64,000 bases of DNA from NCBI GenBank assembly GCA_021776525.1, contig JAJFFT010000006.1:434001-498000 (forward strand), read 5' to 3'. Shown piece by piece: positions 1 through 8,064 of the stretch (within the stretch, counting starts at the first letter, position 1; every line of letters begins with the position of its first letter). The notes beneath the pieces were generated by a model. It was not told the origin of the DNA. It worked only from the letters and a program-made list of their open reading frames with translations, and did not search any database. Source of the stretch: Robiginitomaculum sp. Its GTDB lineage: Bacteria > Pseudomonadota > Alphaproteobacteria > Caulobacterales > Maricaulaceae. Position numbers and translations under genes: made by a program.

Positions 1-1530
1 GAGGGACCAATGCCACAAACCCGCTTTGTGCTGTCCAAGGCTTTGGGCCTGGGCCTCAAGCCTATGGTGGTACTGAACAAAGTGGACCGTACCGGGGCCG
101 ATCCGGAAAAGGCGCTGAACGCCGTGTTTGATTTGTTTTCTGATCTTGGTGCCACGGACGAGCAATTGGACTTTCCGTTTGTATATGCCGCCGGACGTGA
201 TGGCTGGGCCAGCAAGGAAGACGGCGTTGTGGGTGAAAACCTGAACCCGCTTTTTGAAACCATTGTTGAGCATACCCCGGCCCCGGAAGCTGCTAAACGT
301 AAGGACGAGCCCTTTGCTATGCTGGTTTCCATGCTGGACGCCGACCCCTATGTTGGCCGGGTGCTCACCGGACGTATTGAAAGCGGCACAATTCGGGTTG
401 GCGATCAGATCCAGGCCTTGGCGCGTACCGGCGAGCCGATCGAGCGCGCCCGCCTGTCCAAGCTGTTTGTCATGGAAGGCATGAACCGCATACCCGCCGA
501 AGAAGTGCATGCGGGCGATGTTGTGGCCATAGCCGGTTTTAGCACCGCCAATGTGGCAGACACCCTGGCCGCGCCAGAGGTCAAAGAACCTATTGCCGCC
601 ACGGCCATTGATCCGCCAACCATGGCGGTGACCATCTCAATCAATGATTCCCCGCTTGGTGGCCGCGAAGGCGACAAGGTACAGTCCCGGGTGATCCGCG
701 AACGTCTGATGCGCGAAGCACGCTCAAACGTTGCCATCGAAGTCCGCGATGCCTCAACCGGCGCGGATGCGCTGGAACTGGCGGGACGCGGCGAGCTGCA
801 ATTGGGTGTGCTGATCGAAACCCTGCGCCGTGAAGGCTTTGAGTTGTCGGTTTCACGTCCCCGCGTACTAATCCGTACCGATGAAGCCACGGGCGAGCGT
901 CTGGAGCCTTATGAAGAAGTTATTTGTGACGTTGATGACGCCCATTCGGGCACGGTCATTGAAAGCCTGACGGCACGCAAGGCCGAACTGAAGAATATGA
1001 GCCCGGCCGGTGCCGGTCATACACGGCTGGTTTTTAATGCCCCATCACGATCATTGATCGGTTATGGGGGACGGTTCTTGACCGAAACCCGCGGCAAAGG
1101 CGTGCTGAACCGTGTGTTTTCTCACTGGGGTCCGTGGCGCGGCGTAATCGAGGATCGCCAACGCGGTGCACTGATCTCAATGGCAGACGGCAAGGCCTCG
1201 GCCTTCGCTCTGATGAATATCGAACCACGCGGCACTTTGTTTATTGGCGCAGGCGAGCAGGTCTATAACGGTATGGTCATTGGCGAATGTACCCGAGGCG
1301 GTGATTTGATGGTCAACCCGATCAAGGGCAAAAAGCTGACCAATATGCGCGCTTCAGGCAAGGATGATGCGGTGACATTGATCACACCAAGGCGTCTCAC
1401 TTTGGAACAGGCGATCGCCTGGATCGCCGATGACGAGCAGGTTGAAGTTATTCCTAGCGTCATCCGTGTGCGCAAAGTGGACCTCGACCCAATCAAACGC
1501 AAGCAAAAACAAAAGCTTACAAAAATTTAA
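1..1530 (+). CDS. typA: TypA/BipA ribosome-associated GTPase, 5'-truncated by window edge
   Basis: Frame is open from base 1 (EGPMPQTRFVLSKALGLGLKPMVVLNKVDR...); NKVD GTPase motif, BipA C-terminal domain (SMADGKASAFALMNIEPRGTLFIGAGEQVYNGMVIGE). Confidence 0.96.
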   Translation, partial: EGPMPQTRFVLSKALGLGLKPMVVLNKVDRTGADPEKALNAVFDLFSDLGATDEQLDFPFVYAAGRDGWASKEDGVVGENLNPLFETIVEHTPAPEAAKRKDEPFAMLVSMLDADPYVGRVLTGRIESGTIRVGDQIQALARTGEPIERARLSKLFVMEGMNRIPAEEVHAGDVVAIAGFSTANVADTLAAPEVKEPIAATAIDPPTMAVTISINDSPLGGREGDKVQSRVIRERLMREARSNVAIEVRDASTGADALELAGRGELQLGVLIETLRREGFELSVSRPRVLIRTDEATGERLEPYEEVICDVDDAHSGTVIESLTARKAELKNMSPAGAGHTRLVFNAPSRSLIGYGGRFLTETRGKGVLNRVFSHWGPWRGVIEDRQRGALISMADGKASAFALMNIEPRGTLFIGAGEQVYNGMVIGECTRGGDLMVNPIKGKKLTNMRASGKDDAVTLITPRRLTLEQAIAWIADDEQVEVIPSVIRVRKVDLDPIKRKQKQKLTKI

Positions 1531-1602
1531 GAAACCGGCACAACTCTTGCGGACATTTTGGCAGGCACGAAACAACGTGCCGGTCAAAAAAGTGAGTGCG
1601 TT

Positions 1603-1980
1603 ATGGTCAATTCAATAGATATTCATGTCGGTCGTCGTCTGCGTCGTCGTCGCCGCCTGCTTGGCATGACCCAGCAAGGGCTGGGCGAGCAAGTCGGTAT
1701 TCGGTTTCAGCAAATTCAAAAATATGAATGTGCGGCAAACCGGATCAGCGCCAGTCGCCTGTTTGACCTGTCCGAAGCCTTGCACGTTCCGGTGCAGTAT
1801 TTTTACGACGGCCTAAGTAATGAGGAGGCTGCCAATGATTCGCACGCTTTGCCGGCTGATATATTAACCCAGGGCGAAACCATGGAACTGGTCCGGGCCT
1901 ATTACACTTTGGATGAAAGTACCCGGCGCCGACTGTTGGAGCTAGCCAAAGCCATGAGCGGGTCTGCACCCGCGGCTTAA
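1603..1980 (+). CDS. XRE-family HTH transcriptional regulator
   Basis: MVNSIDIHVGRRLRRRRRLLGMTQQGLGEQVGIRFQQIQKYECAANRISASRLFDLSEAL; ATG at 1603 fits better than the track start. Confidence 0.88.
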   Translation: MVNSIDIHVGRRLRRRRRLLGMTQQGLGEQVGIRFQQIQKYECAANRISASRLFDLSEALHVPVQYFYDGLSNEEAANDSHALPADILTQGETMELVRAYYTLDESTRRRLLELAKAMSGSAPAA

Positions 1981-2051
1981 ACGCCGACTGGTCGCGCGCG
2001 CTGATACAGGCTTGCACTGGCGCTCTGCGCGGTGCAGGGCTAGAAGGGCGC

Positions 2052-2909
2052 ATGGCCGCACCATCTGACAATCAAAACACCCGTTCTGACCTGCCACACC
2101 TTTTGTGCGATGATGAAAGGGCCAAATTTGGCCCTTTCATCACCACGCTGGCCGATGCCGCGCGGGACATCACCTTGAAACATTTTGATACCGCTGTGGA
2201 TGTTGATGTTAAGCCCGACCATCCCAGTGGTTATGACCCGGTGACCATTGCCGATCGGGGTGCCGAGCAGGCTATTCGGGCCTTACTAGACAAGCATTAC
2301 CCGGATCACGGCATACGCGGCGAAGAATTTGGCGTCAAAGCCGGGCGCGATGCGTTTGCGTGGGTATTGGATCCCATTGATGGCACCCGTGCCTTTATCA
2401 GCGCCCTGCCGGTCTGGGGCACATTGATTGCCCAAACCCGCAATAATCGACCTGTGCTGGGGCTGATGGACCAGCCGGTGACCGGCGAGCGGTTTATCGG
2501 CTTTGGCGATGAAGCTTGGCTTTATAAAGGCGGTCAACAACAAAGAAGGCTGAGCGTTCGCCCTTGCGAGATGCTGGCCTTGGCGACACTTTGCACCACC
2601 GACCCCAATCTTTTTAACGATAAAGAACGCCCGGCCTTTGAGGCCTTGCGCAAGAAGACCCGCCTGCAACGCTATGGGCTAGATTGTTACGCCTATGCAG
2701 CATTGGCCCGCGGCGGCATTGATGTGGTGGTTGAATCGGGCCTACAGGATTATGACATTGCCGCCCTCATTCCCATTGTCGAAGGCGCTGGCGGCACCGT
2801 CACCAATTGGTCAGGTGGACCCGCCTGGCACGGCGGTCAGGTGCTGGCCACTGGCGATGCCCGCGTGCATGACGAGGTTCTTGAAATTCTGGCCGCGGCC
2901 GCCGCCTAA
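2052..2909 (+). CDS. hisN: Histidinol-phosphatase / inositol monophosphatase family
   Basis: IMPase motifs GEEFG, WVLDPIDGTRAFISALPVWGTLIA, QDYDIAALIPIVEGAGG. Confidence 0.82.
   Translation: MAAPSDNQNTRSDLPHLLCDDERAKFGPFITTLADAARDITLKHFDTAVDVDVKPDHPSGYDPVTIADRGAEQAIRALLDKHYPDHGIRGEEFGVKAGRDAFAWVLDPIDGTRAFISALPVWGTLIAQTRNNRPVLGLMDQPVTGERFIGFGDEAWLYKGGQQQRRLSVRPCEMLALATLCTTDPNLFNDKERPAFEALRKKTRLQRYGLDCYAYAALARGGIDVVVESGLQDYDIAALIPIVEGAGGTVTNWSGGPAWHGGQVLATGDARVHDEVLEILAAAAA
2111..2142. repeat. 32-bp perfect palindrome within 5' end of hisN
   Basis: tgatgaaagggccaaa|tttggccctttcatca; the right arm is the exact reverse complement of the left. Confidence 0.95.
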
Positions 2910-3325
2910 AGACCCACCACGTGTGAAAGAGATTTTACTATGGGGCAATCAGCACTGGCATTGGCTGGGCAGGAGCGGACATAATCTTCCAGCACCCTTT
3001 CCATACGCCTTAAACCTTCAATCTTTGCCCGGACTTCATTAAGACGTTTTTGCGCTTTTGCAGAAATTTGCTGGCAGGTGCGCCCGTCAGAATCAGCAAG
3101 AGAGAGAAGTGATCTGGTATGTCCTAATGAAAAGCCAAGCTCGCGGCACCTTTTGACAAACATCAGGCCTTCAACCTGGGCCTTTTGGTATAATCGATAG
3201 CCGTTTTGATCTCTTTTAGGTGATGTCAGTACCCCGGCTTTTTCATAAAAACGGATGGTTTCTATTTTAACACCGGTCAACCGGGACGCATCGCCAATAT
3301 AATAATCAACTTCATGTGATGCCAT
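2906..3325 (-). CDS. MerR-family metal-responsive regulator
   Basis: N-terminal wHTH (IGDASRLTGVKIETIRFYEKAGVL), dimerisation helix, Cys in GRTCQQ plus CPANASADC metal loop. Confidence 0.92.
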   Translation of the reverse strand: MASHEVDYYIGDASRLTGVKIETIRFYEKAGVLTSPKRDQNGYRLYQKAQVEGLMFVKRCRELGFSLGHTRSLLSLADSDGRTCQQISAKAQKRLNEVRAKIEGLRRMERVLEDYVRSCPANASADCPIVKSLSHVVGL

Positions 3326-3336
3326 AATTTATACCC

Positions 3337-3367
3337 TTGAGCCTATAGTAACTATAGGCCTTATACA
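3337..3367 (+). promoter_or_regulatory. MerR-type promoter/operator with 19-bp spacer
   Basis: -35 TTGAGC (3337-3342), -10 TATACA (3362-3367), 19-bp spacer containing dyad GCCTATAGT-A-ACTATAGGC (3341-3359). Confidence 0.85.
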
Positions 3368-3402
3368 CGAATTCTGAAATTTTTAACTAGGTTCGATCAA
3401 GC

Positions 3403-4257
3403 ATGAGAACAAGGACGATCAGAACAGGGATAGCCTTAGCCATGTTCATTGCCATGTCTGGCACGGCGCACGGCGCACCCATTACCTTCAATACCGCCTT
3501 GCCCATAGGCAAAAATGAAACTCTGATTCGCCAGCAATTCATCGTCACAAAATTTTCTGATCGCCTGAACGGCACACGGCGTGATGTTACCGTGCGTGCC
3601 GGGGTTTCGGTATTGGGTTATGGCATAACCCCAAAGCTGGCGGTGTTCGGTGTGGCACCATTGGTCAATATTGACCGTGAAATTGGCACGATGAGTAGTA
3701 ATTTTTCTGGCCTTGGTGATGCCACCGTGTTTGCGCGTTATGAAATTTACAGGAATGACGCGCCTGGAAAAACCATTCGGATTGCTCCGTTTGTCGGCGC
3801 AACTCTGCCTATCGGGCGCAGTGGCAAAACCGGCGATGGCTCGGTGGATGGTTTTGCCGGGTTGATTTTTACCGCCGCCAGCACAAACTGGAATTTTGAT
3901 AGCCAGATTAAATATGTTGCCAACCAAACGGCTAAAGGGTTTACGCGCGGCGATACATTAAGCGCGGATGCGTCCTTTCAATATCGGCTGTTACCCAATA
4001 CCCTAAGCGCCAGCACAAAAGGGTTTTTATATGGGGTTATAGAAGCCAATCTTACGCAATTGCAAAGAGACCGGGTGGGCGGCGCAATAAACGCCAATTC
4101 CGGCGGCACACAGGCCTTTCTCTCACCGGGTCTGCAATATGCCACCCGGCGCTGGATCGCCGAAGCGGCCTTGAAAATCCCCGTGATCAACAAGCTTCAC
4201 GGCACAGCTTTAACACCGGATTATTCTTTTATCACCAGTCTTCGTTTTAATTTTTAA
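3403..4257 (+). CDS. Outer-membrane beta-barrel transporter-like protein of mer-like operon
   Basis: Signal peptide, then amphipathic beta-rich sequence ending in F (SFITSLRFNF); resembles the phenol-degradation MetA-type 'transporter' family. Confidence 0.65.
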   Translation: MRTRTIRTGIALAMFIAMSGTAHGAPITFNTALPIGKNETLIRQQFIVTKFSDRLNGTRRDVTVRAGVSVLGYGITPKLAVFGVAPLVNIDREIGTMSSNFSGLGDATVFARYEIYRNDAPGKTIRIAPFVGATLPIGRSGKTGDGSVDGFAGLIFTAASTNWNFDSQIKYVANQTAKGFTRGDTLSADASFQYRLLPNTLSASTKGFLYGVIEANLTQLQRDRVGGAINANSGGTQAFLSPGLQYATRRWIAEAALKIPVINKLHGTALTPDYSFITSLRFNF

Positions 4258-4271
4258 CCAAGGAGAACATT

Positions 4272-4601
4272 ATGTTCAAAATCATAACCCTCTCAGCCAG
4301 CCTCGCTTTGCTGGGAACAATGGCCGCTGCCGCAGACACCCAATACACGTTAAAAGTAGACGGCATGACCTGCCCCTTTTGCGTGGCGACATCTGAAAAA
4401 GCGTTGAAGAAAATTGAGGGCGTTAAAGGTGTTTCCACTGATCTGGACACAGGCCAGATCAATGTCTGCACCGATGGGTCGGTCACCTTTACCGATGCAA
4501 AGCTCAAAGACATGTTTTTGGAAAAGGGTTTTACCTATCGCTCGATGACCAAGGCACAAACCTGTGCCCTTGATACCAATGCTCAGGATCACGCTGGATA
4601 A
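4272..4601 (+). CDS. Periplasmic heavy-metal-associated (HMA) protein, MerP-like
   Basis: Signal peptide then YTLKVDGMTCPFCVATSEKALKKIEGVKGVSTDL. Confidence 0.87.
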   Translation: MFKIITLSASLALLGTMAAAADTQYTLKVDGMTCPFCVATSEKALKKIEGVKGVSTDLDTGQINVCTDGSVTFTDAKLKDMFLEKGFTYRSMTKAQTCALDTNAQDHAG

Positions 4602-4603
4602 TC

Positions 4604-5014
4604 ATGGATAAGAACGCCGCCAGCCTGGAACAAAGCCCCTGGGGCTGGGTTTTGCTTTTTAGCTCAGCCACCACGCTCATCTGTTGTGCCCTGCCCATCT
4701 TGCTGGTCATGCTGGGCTTTGGGGCAGTTTCGGCTGCACTTTTTTCCAATCTGCCTTTTTTGTCGGTGTTGGCGCATCACAAAATCTGGCTCTTTTCTGG
4801 CAGTGCGCTTCTTATGGTGCTGGCCGCCTGGACGCTTTACCGGCCAGGGCGGGCCTGCCCCACAGACCCGGTATTGGCCGCCCAGTGCGCCCGTGCAGAT
4901 AAATGGAACCGGCGGTTATTTATCATTGCCGCCGCATTTTGGACCATTGGCTTTATTGCCGCTTATCTGTCTTTGCCGTTGTTGAGCGTCTATGAAAAAA
5001 TTACCGGCGGATGA
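4604..5014 (+). CDS. MerT-like inner-membrane mercuric/metal transporter
   Basis: Multi-TM; LICCALPILLVMLGFG vicinal cysteine pair in TM1, second Cys pair CPTDPVLAAQC. Confidence 0.8.
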   Translation: MDKNAASLEQSPWGWVLLFSSATTLICCALPILLVMLGFGAVSAALFSNLPFLSVLAHHKIWLFSGSALLMVLAAWTLYRPGRACPTDPVLAAQCARADKWNRRLFIIAAAFWTIGFIAAYLSLPLLSVYEKITGG

Positions 5015-5017
5015 GCG

Positions 5018-5959
5018 TTATTTCGCCCGTTCCAACAAGGCGTAAAAACCATCCATAAAGCGGTCGCGATATTGGTCTTGTTCTTCGATCAACTCGTGCA
5101 AGGCGCCCGGTATATTTTCATAGACAGCGTCGGGCATTTTCCCATGTGCCTCTCTTATGGCGTCATTGCTGACCAGCGCCTCTTCACCGGCACTGGCCAA
5201 ATAGACGGGCAGGCTTAACGACGCATAGCCGCCTTTTTTGAACATCCGTTTTTGGGTTTTTAGCGCCGCCTTTAACCAACCAAAAGTTGGTGGGCCAAGG
5301 TGAATATCTTCATTCATGGCGTTGCGTCTTTGATCGCGGCCAAAGCGTTCCTTGTCGGACGTCAGTGTGTCGGCGGCATTTTCGCTTTGCGCGCCGCCCC
5401 CATCCACACCGGGTGGGCTTTTGGCGGCAAAGCCCAATGCATTGGCCGCACTAATCATCATTTCCATACCGGCGCCGCCCGCCTTAAAGCCAAACATTGG
5501 TGCGCTTAAGGCCATGCCGGCCAAGTCCAATTTGCCCCGGCGCGCCACATCGGCGGCAACCAGCCCACCCATGGAGTGGGCTGCCAGAACCAGCGGGCCG
5601 CCCATGCGGTCTTGCAAATGCCCCGCCAGAGTTTCAAGGTCGGCAGCATAGTCGTCAAAGCTTTTTACATAGCCCATCAACGGATCTTTGAGCAGACGAT
5701 CCGAAAGCCCCTGACCGCGATGATCAATCACCGCAAAGTTATAGCCGCGTGCCGTTAAATCACGCGCCAGTTCCAGAAACTTTTCAAGGTATTCAGAGCG
5801 CCCCGGCGAAAACAGTATAGAGCCTTTAACATCGCCCTGCGCCGGGCAAAAAGCGGCCCTTAGGCGCACCCCGCCTTTGCCTTTAAACCAGAAGGTTTCG
5901 GTGTCTTTGGGGGCCGGGTCATCATCAAGGGCAATCAACGGGGCGGGTTCAAGGGGCAT
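5018..5959 (-). CDS. Alpha/beta hydrolase (lysophospholipase/monoacylglycerol lipase-like)
   Basis: FSPGRSEYLEKF, VIDHRGQGLSDR, VLAAHSMGGLVA nucleophile elbow. Confidence 0.85.
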   Translation of the reverse strand: MPLEPAPLIALDDDPAPKDTETFWFKGKGGVRLRAAFCPAQGDVKGSILFSPGRSEYLEKFLELARDLTARGYNFAVIDHRGQGLSDRLLKDPLMGYVKSFDDYAADLETLAGHLQDRMGGPLVLAAHSMGGLVAADVARRGKLDLAGMALSAPMFGFKAGGAGMEMMISAANALGFAAKSPPGVDGGGAQSENAADTLTSDKERFGRDQRRNAMNEDIHLGPPTFGWLKAALKTQKRMFKKGGYASLSLPVYLASAGEEALVSNDAIREAHGKMPDAVYENIPGALHELIEEQDQYRDRFMDGFYALLERAK

Positions 5960-6866
5960 CTGGGCTCTCCACAGGTGTGTTTGCGGGTTTACGAAAACGC
6001 ACGGTCATACGGTTGCTCTCGCCAATGGCGTCATAGCGCGCACGATCAAAATCTTCGGCAGGGCTTTGTCCAGATGCGGCGCTGCGGCGCACCGGCGGCA
6101 ATGTCCAGACCCCAAAGGGATGGTCGGCCGTATCGTCCGGGTTGGCATTGATGTCGCTTTGTGCCTCAAAGGTAAAACCAACGTCCTCGGCCAAGCCCCT
6201 GACCAGGGTGCGTTGTACATAGCCGGAACGGGCCAAAGGATCCTGTTCGCGCGCATCGGGCAGGCGGTGTTCGACCACACACAAAATGCCGCCGGGTTTC
6301 AGGGCTTCATAAAAATCGGCAAAGGCCTTGGCGGCCATGCCGCGTGCCATCCAGGAATGGACATTGCGGAAGGTTAAAACCATATCAACACTGTTTTTGG
6401 GGGCCAAAGAATCCGAAGTTTTACTGAGCACCCGTGTGGTTATTTCGCCGTAACGTTCAGTATCACCAAAAGCACGCATAAAAGATGCATTGAGCATTTT
6501 GGCCCGTTCCGATGTGTCCGGGTCAAGCAGAGCTGCGCTGTAATGGCCGTCATTTTCCTTCAGCCATGGCGCAAGAATTTGCGTGTACCACCCGCCTCCG
6601 GGCCAAACCTCGATCACGTTTTGCGTAGGTTTTAAGCCGCAAAATTCCAGCGTTTCAACGGGGTGACGCCATTGATTGCGGGCCACATCACGCGGCGAGC
6701 GCCACGCCCCCTCGGCGGCCCATTGAAGCGAGCCAGACACGGGACCCGTTGGCACAGGTGCCGCCTCTGGAATAGGTATCTGGGCATTGGGCAATGGTGT
6801 CGGATCATTGCACCCCACAAGTAAAGCCGTGATGGCCGCCAGTCCAAGACAGGTATGCAAGTGCAT
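5949..6866 (-). CDS. Methyltransferase-like lipoprotein (COG4798-like)
   Basis: Lipobox ALLVGC; VIEVWPGGGWYTQILAPWL SAM-binding-like motif. Confidence 0.72.
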   Translation of the reverse strand: MHLHTCLGLAAITALLVGCNDPTPLPNAQIPIPEAAPVPTGPVSGSLQWAAEGAWRSPRDVARNQWRHPVETLEFCGLKPTQNVIEVWPGGGWYTQILAPWLKENDGHYSAALLDPDTSERAKMLNASFMRAFGDTERYGEITTRVLSKTSDSLAPKNSVDMVLTFRNVHSWMARGMAAKAFADFYEALKPGGILCVVEHRLPDAREQDPLARSGYVQRTLVRGLAEDVGFTFEAQSDINANPDDTADHPFGVWTLPPVRRSAASGQSPAEDFDRARYDAIGESNRMTVRFRKPANTPVESPDAP

Positions 6867-6930
6867 GAGGTTCTCCGGTAAAATACCAATGGCTTGTCAT
6901 AAACGTCCGGACCGGCTTTGCGCAAGTGTT

Positions 6931-6960
6931 CTTGAAAAGTACGAACATCACCCCCAAATA
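6931..6960 (+). promoter_or_regulatory. Sigma32 (RpoH)-like heat-shock promoter of hsp20
   Basis: CTTGAA (6931-6936) and CCCCAAATA (6952-6960), ~15-nt spacer. Confidence 0.65.
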
Positions 6961-7077
6961 AATATTGAAGGCGCCATATTGGGCCTTTTCGTGCCGTTGC
7001 CATATGGAGCGGCGCAAACGGCTGGTCCGGCCGATGAGTACCGGATCAACATGTTGCTTTAAAAAGGAGACAAGGAC
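6961..7077 (+). promoter_or_regulatory. ROSE-like RNA thermometer in hsp20 5'UTR
   Basis: Stems gccgtt/aacggc (6993-6998/7017-7022) and ggtccgg/ccggatc (7024-7030/7041-7047), then TTGCT (7054-7058) opposite SD AGGA (7065-7068). Confidence 0.55.
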
Positions 7078-7548
7078 ATGCAAAGTTTTGACTTTACACC
7101 ACTGTACCGCACGCTGGTCGGATTTGACCGGGTTGCAGACATGATTGACGAGGCTGCAAAAATAGACCCCGCCTCGCAAGGCTACCCACCCTATAATATC
7201 GAACAGATTGACGATGACGCCTATCGCATTGAGCTGGCCGTTGCCGGGTTTGGCGAAGATGATCTCAACATCGAAGTCCGTGAAGGCGTTCTGTATATCA
7301 GCGGGCGCAAAGGCGAACCAGATGATGAGCAGCGCCAGTTTTTACACCGCGGCATTGCCCAGCGCGCTTTCGAGCGCCGCTTTCAGCTGGCTGATTATGT
7401 GATCGTGCAAAGCGCCGGCCTGGAAAATGGTTTGTTGCGCATTGAACTGGTCCGTGAACTGCCAGAGGCCATGAAACCCCGCACCATCAAAATTGATCAG
7501 GTGGCGCGCCGTAACCGAAAACTGGTGACCGGCAAAAAATCCAATTAG
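7078..7548 (+). CDS. ibpA: Hsp20/IbpA-type small heat-shock protein
   Basis: YPPYNIEQIDDDAYRIELAVAGFGEDDLNIEV...FLHRGIAQRAFERRFQLADYV...NGLLRIELVRELPE. Confidence 0.92.
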   Translation: MQSFDFTPLYRTLVGFDRVADMIDEAAKIDPASQGYPPYNIEQIDDDAYRIELAVAGFGEDDLNIEVREGVLYISGRKGEPDDEQRQFLHRGIAQRAFERRFQLADYVIVQSAGLENGLLRIELVRELPEAMKPRTIKIDQVARRNRKLVTGKKSN

Positions 7549-7571
7549 GACCCATGTTGTTCTCTTTGAAG

Positions 7572-7599
7572 AAAAGGCGGTGCTGATGCACCGCCTTTT
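7572..7599. terminator. Rho-independent terminator-like hairpin
   Basis: aaaaggcggtgc-tgat-gcaccgcctttt. Confidence 0.85.
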
Positions 7600-7635
7600 A
7601 AGTTTACGGGGTCAGCTAATTAGGTAACAGGGGAG

Positions 7636-8064
7636 TTAGCTGATTCCGAGATCGATGCGCAAACGCGCACCAATGGCTGCGCCGTCGCCTTCAATGCGGC
7701 CGGCAAGAACGTCACACAGCGCCTGGGCGCTGGAAATCATATTGGGTAGTTTAGCTTTGTCGGGACTATTCTGTGGGCGGGTCAACGTGCACAAATGCTC
7801 GGCAATTTCAGTGACCAGATTATATCCAAATGTTGTGCCTTGGCCCTTCAGGTCATGAGCGATGCCAAAAGCCAGTGCTATATTTTGCATGAAACCGTCT
7901 TCATCAGGTGCCACGGCGGCCCTTTCCAAATGACCCTTGAGGGTATTGGCGTCTATTTCAGCGCCTGCCGCAAATTCTTCGCCCATACCGGCCAATGCGG
8001 CACCGGCCGCATCTGCCATAGCAGCCAAATCATCCGGAAGCTCAAAATCGTCGTCGTCAAACAT
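7636..8064 (-). CDS. Hpt (histidine phosphotransfer) domain-like protein
   Basis: IAHDLKGQGTTFGYNLVTEIAEHLC resembles the Hpt AH.LKG motif; acidic N-terminus. Confidence 0.6.
   Translation of the reverse strand: MFDDDDFELPDDLAAMADAAGAALAGMGEEFAAGAEIDANTLKGHLERAAVAPDEDGFMQNIALAFGIAHDLKGQGTTFGYNLVTEIAEHLCTLTRPQNSPDKAKLPNMISSAQALCDVLAGRIEGDGAAIGARLRIDLGIS

Noticed and set aside
405-890. Long antisense ORFs overlapping typA and many other genes in the ORF track
   Set aside because: Antisense or out-of-frame to strongly conserved proteins, no recognisable domains; GC-rich codon-usage shadows
1622-1665. cgtcgt-type low-complexity tract in the XRE gene
   Set aside because: Encodes the RRLRRRRRLL stretch that I recognise as typical of this alphaproteobacterial HTH family
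2040-2222. Minus-strand ORF sharing the peptide DERAKFGPFI with HisN
   Set aside because: The match is a consequence of the 32-bp palindrome, not an independent gene
5014-5018. Possible merA/merC following the MerT-like gene
   Set aside because: The next gene is a convergent alpha/beta hydrolase starting 4 bp later; no reductase motifs in the flanking sequence
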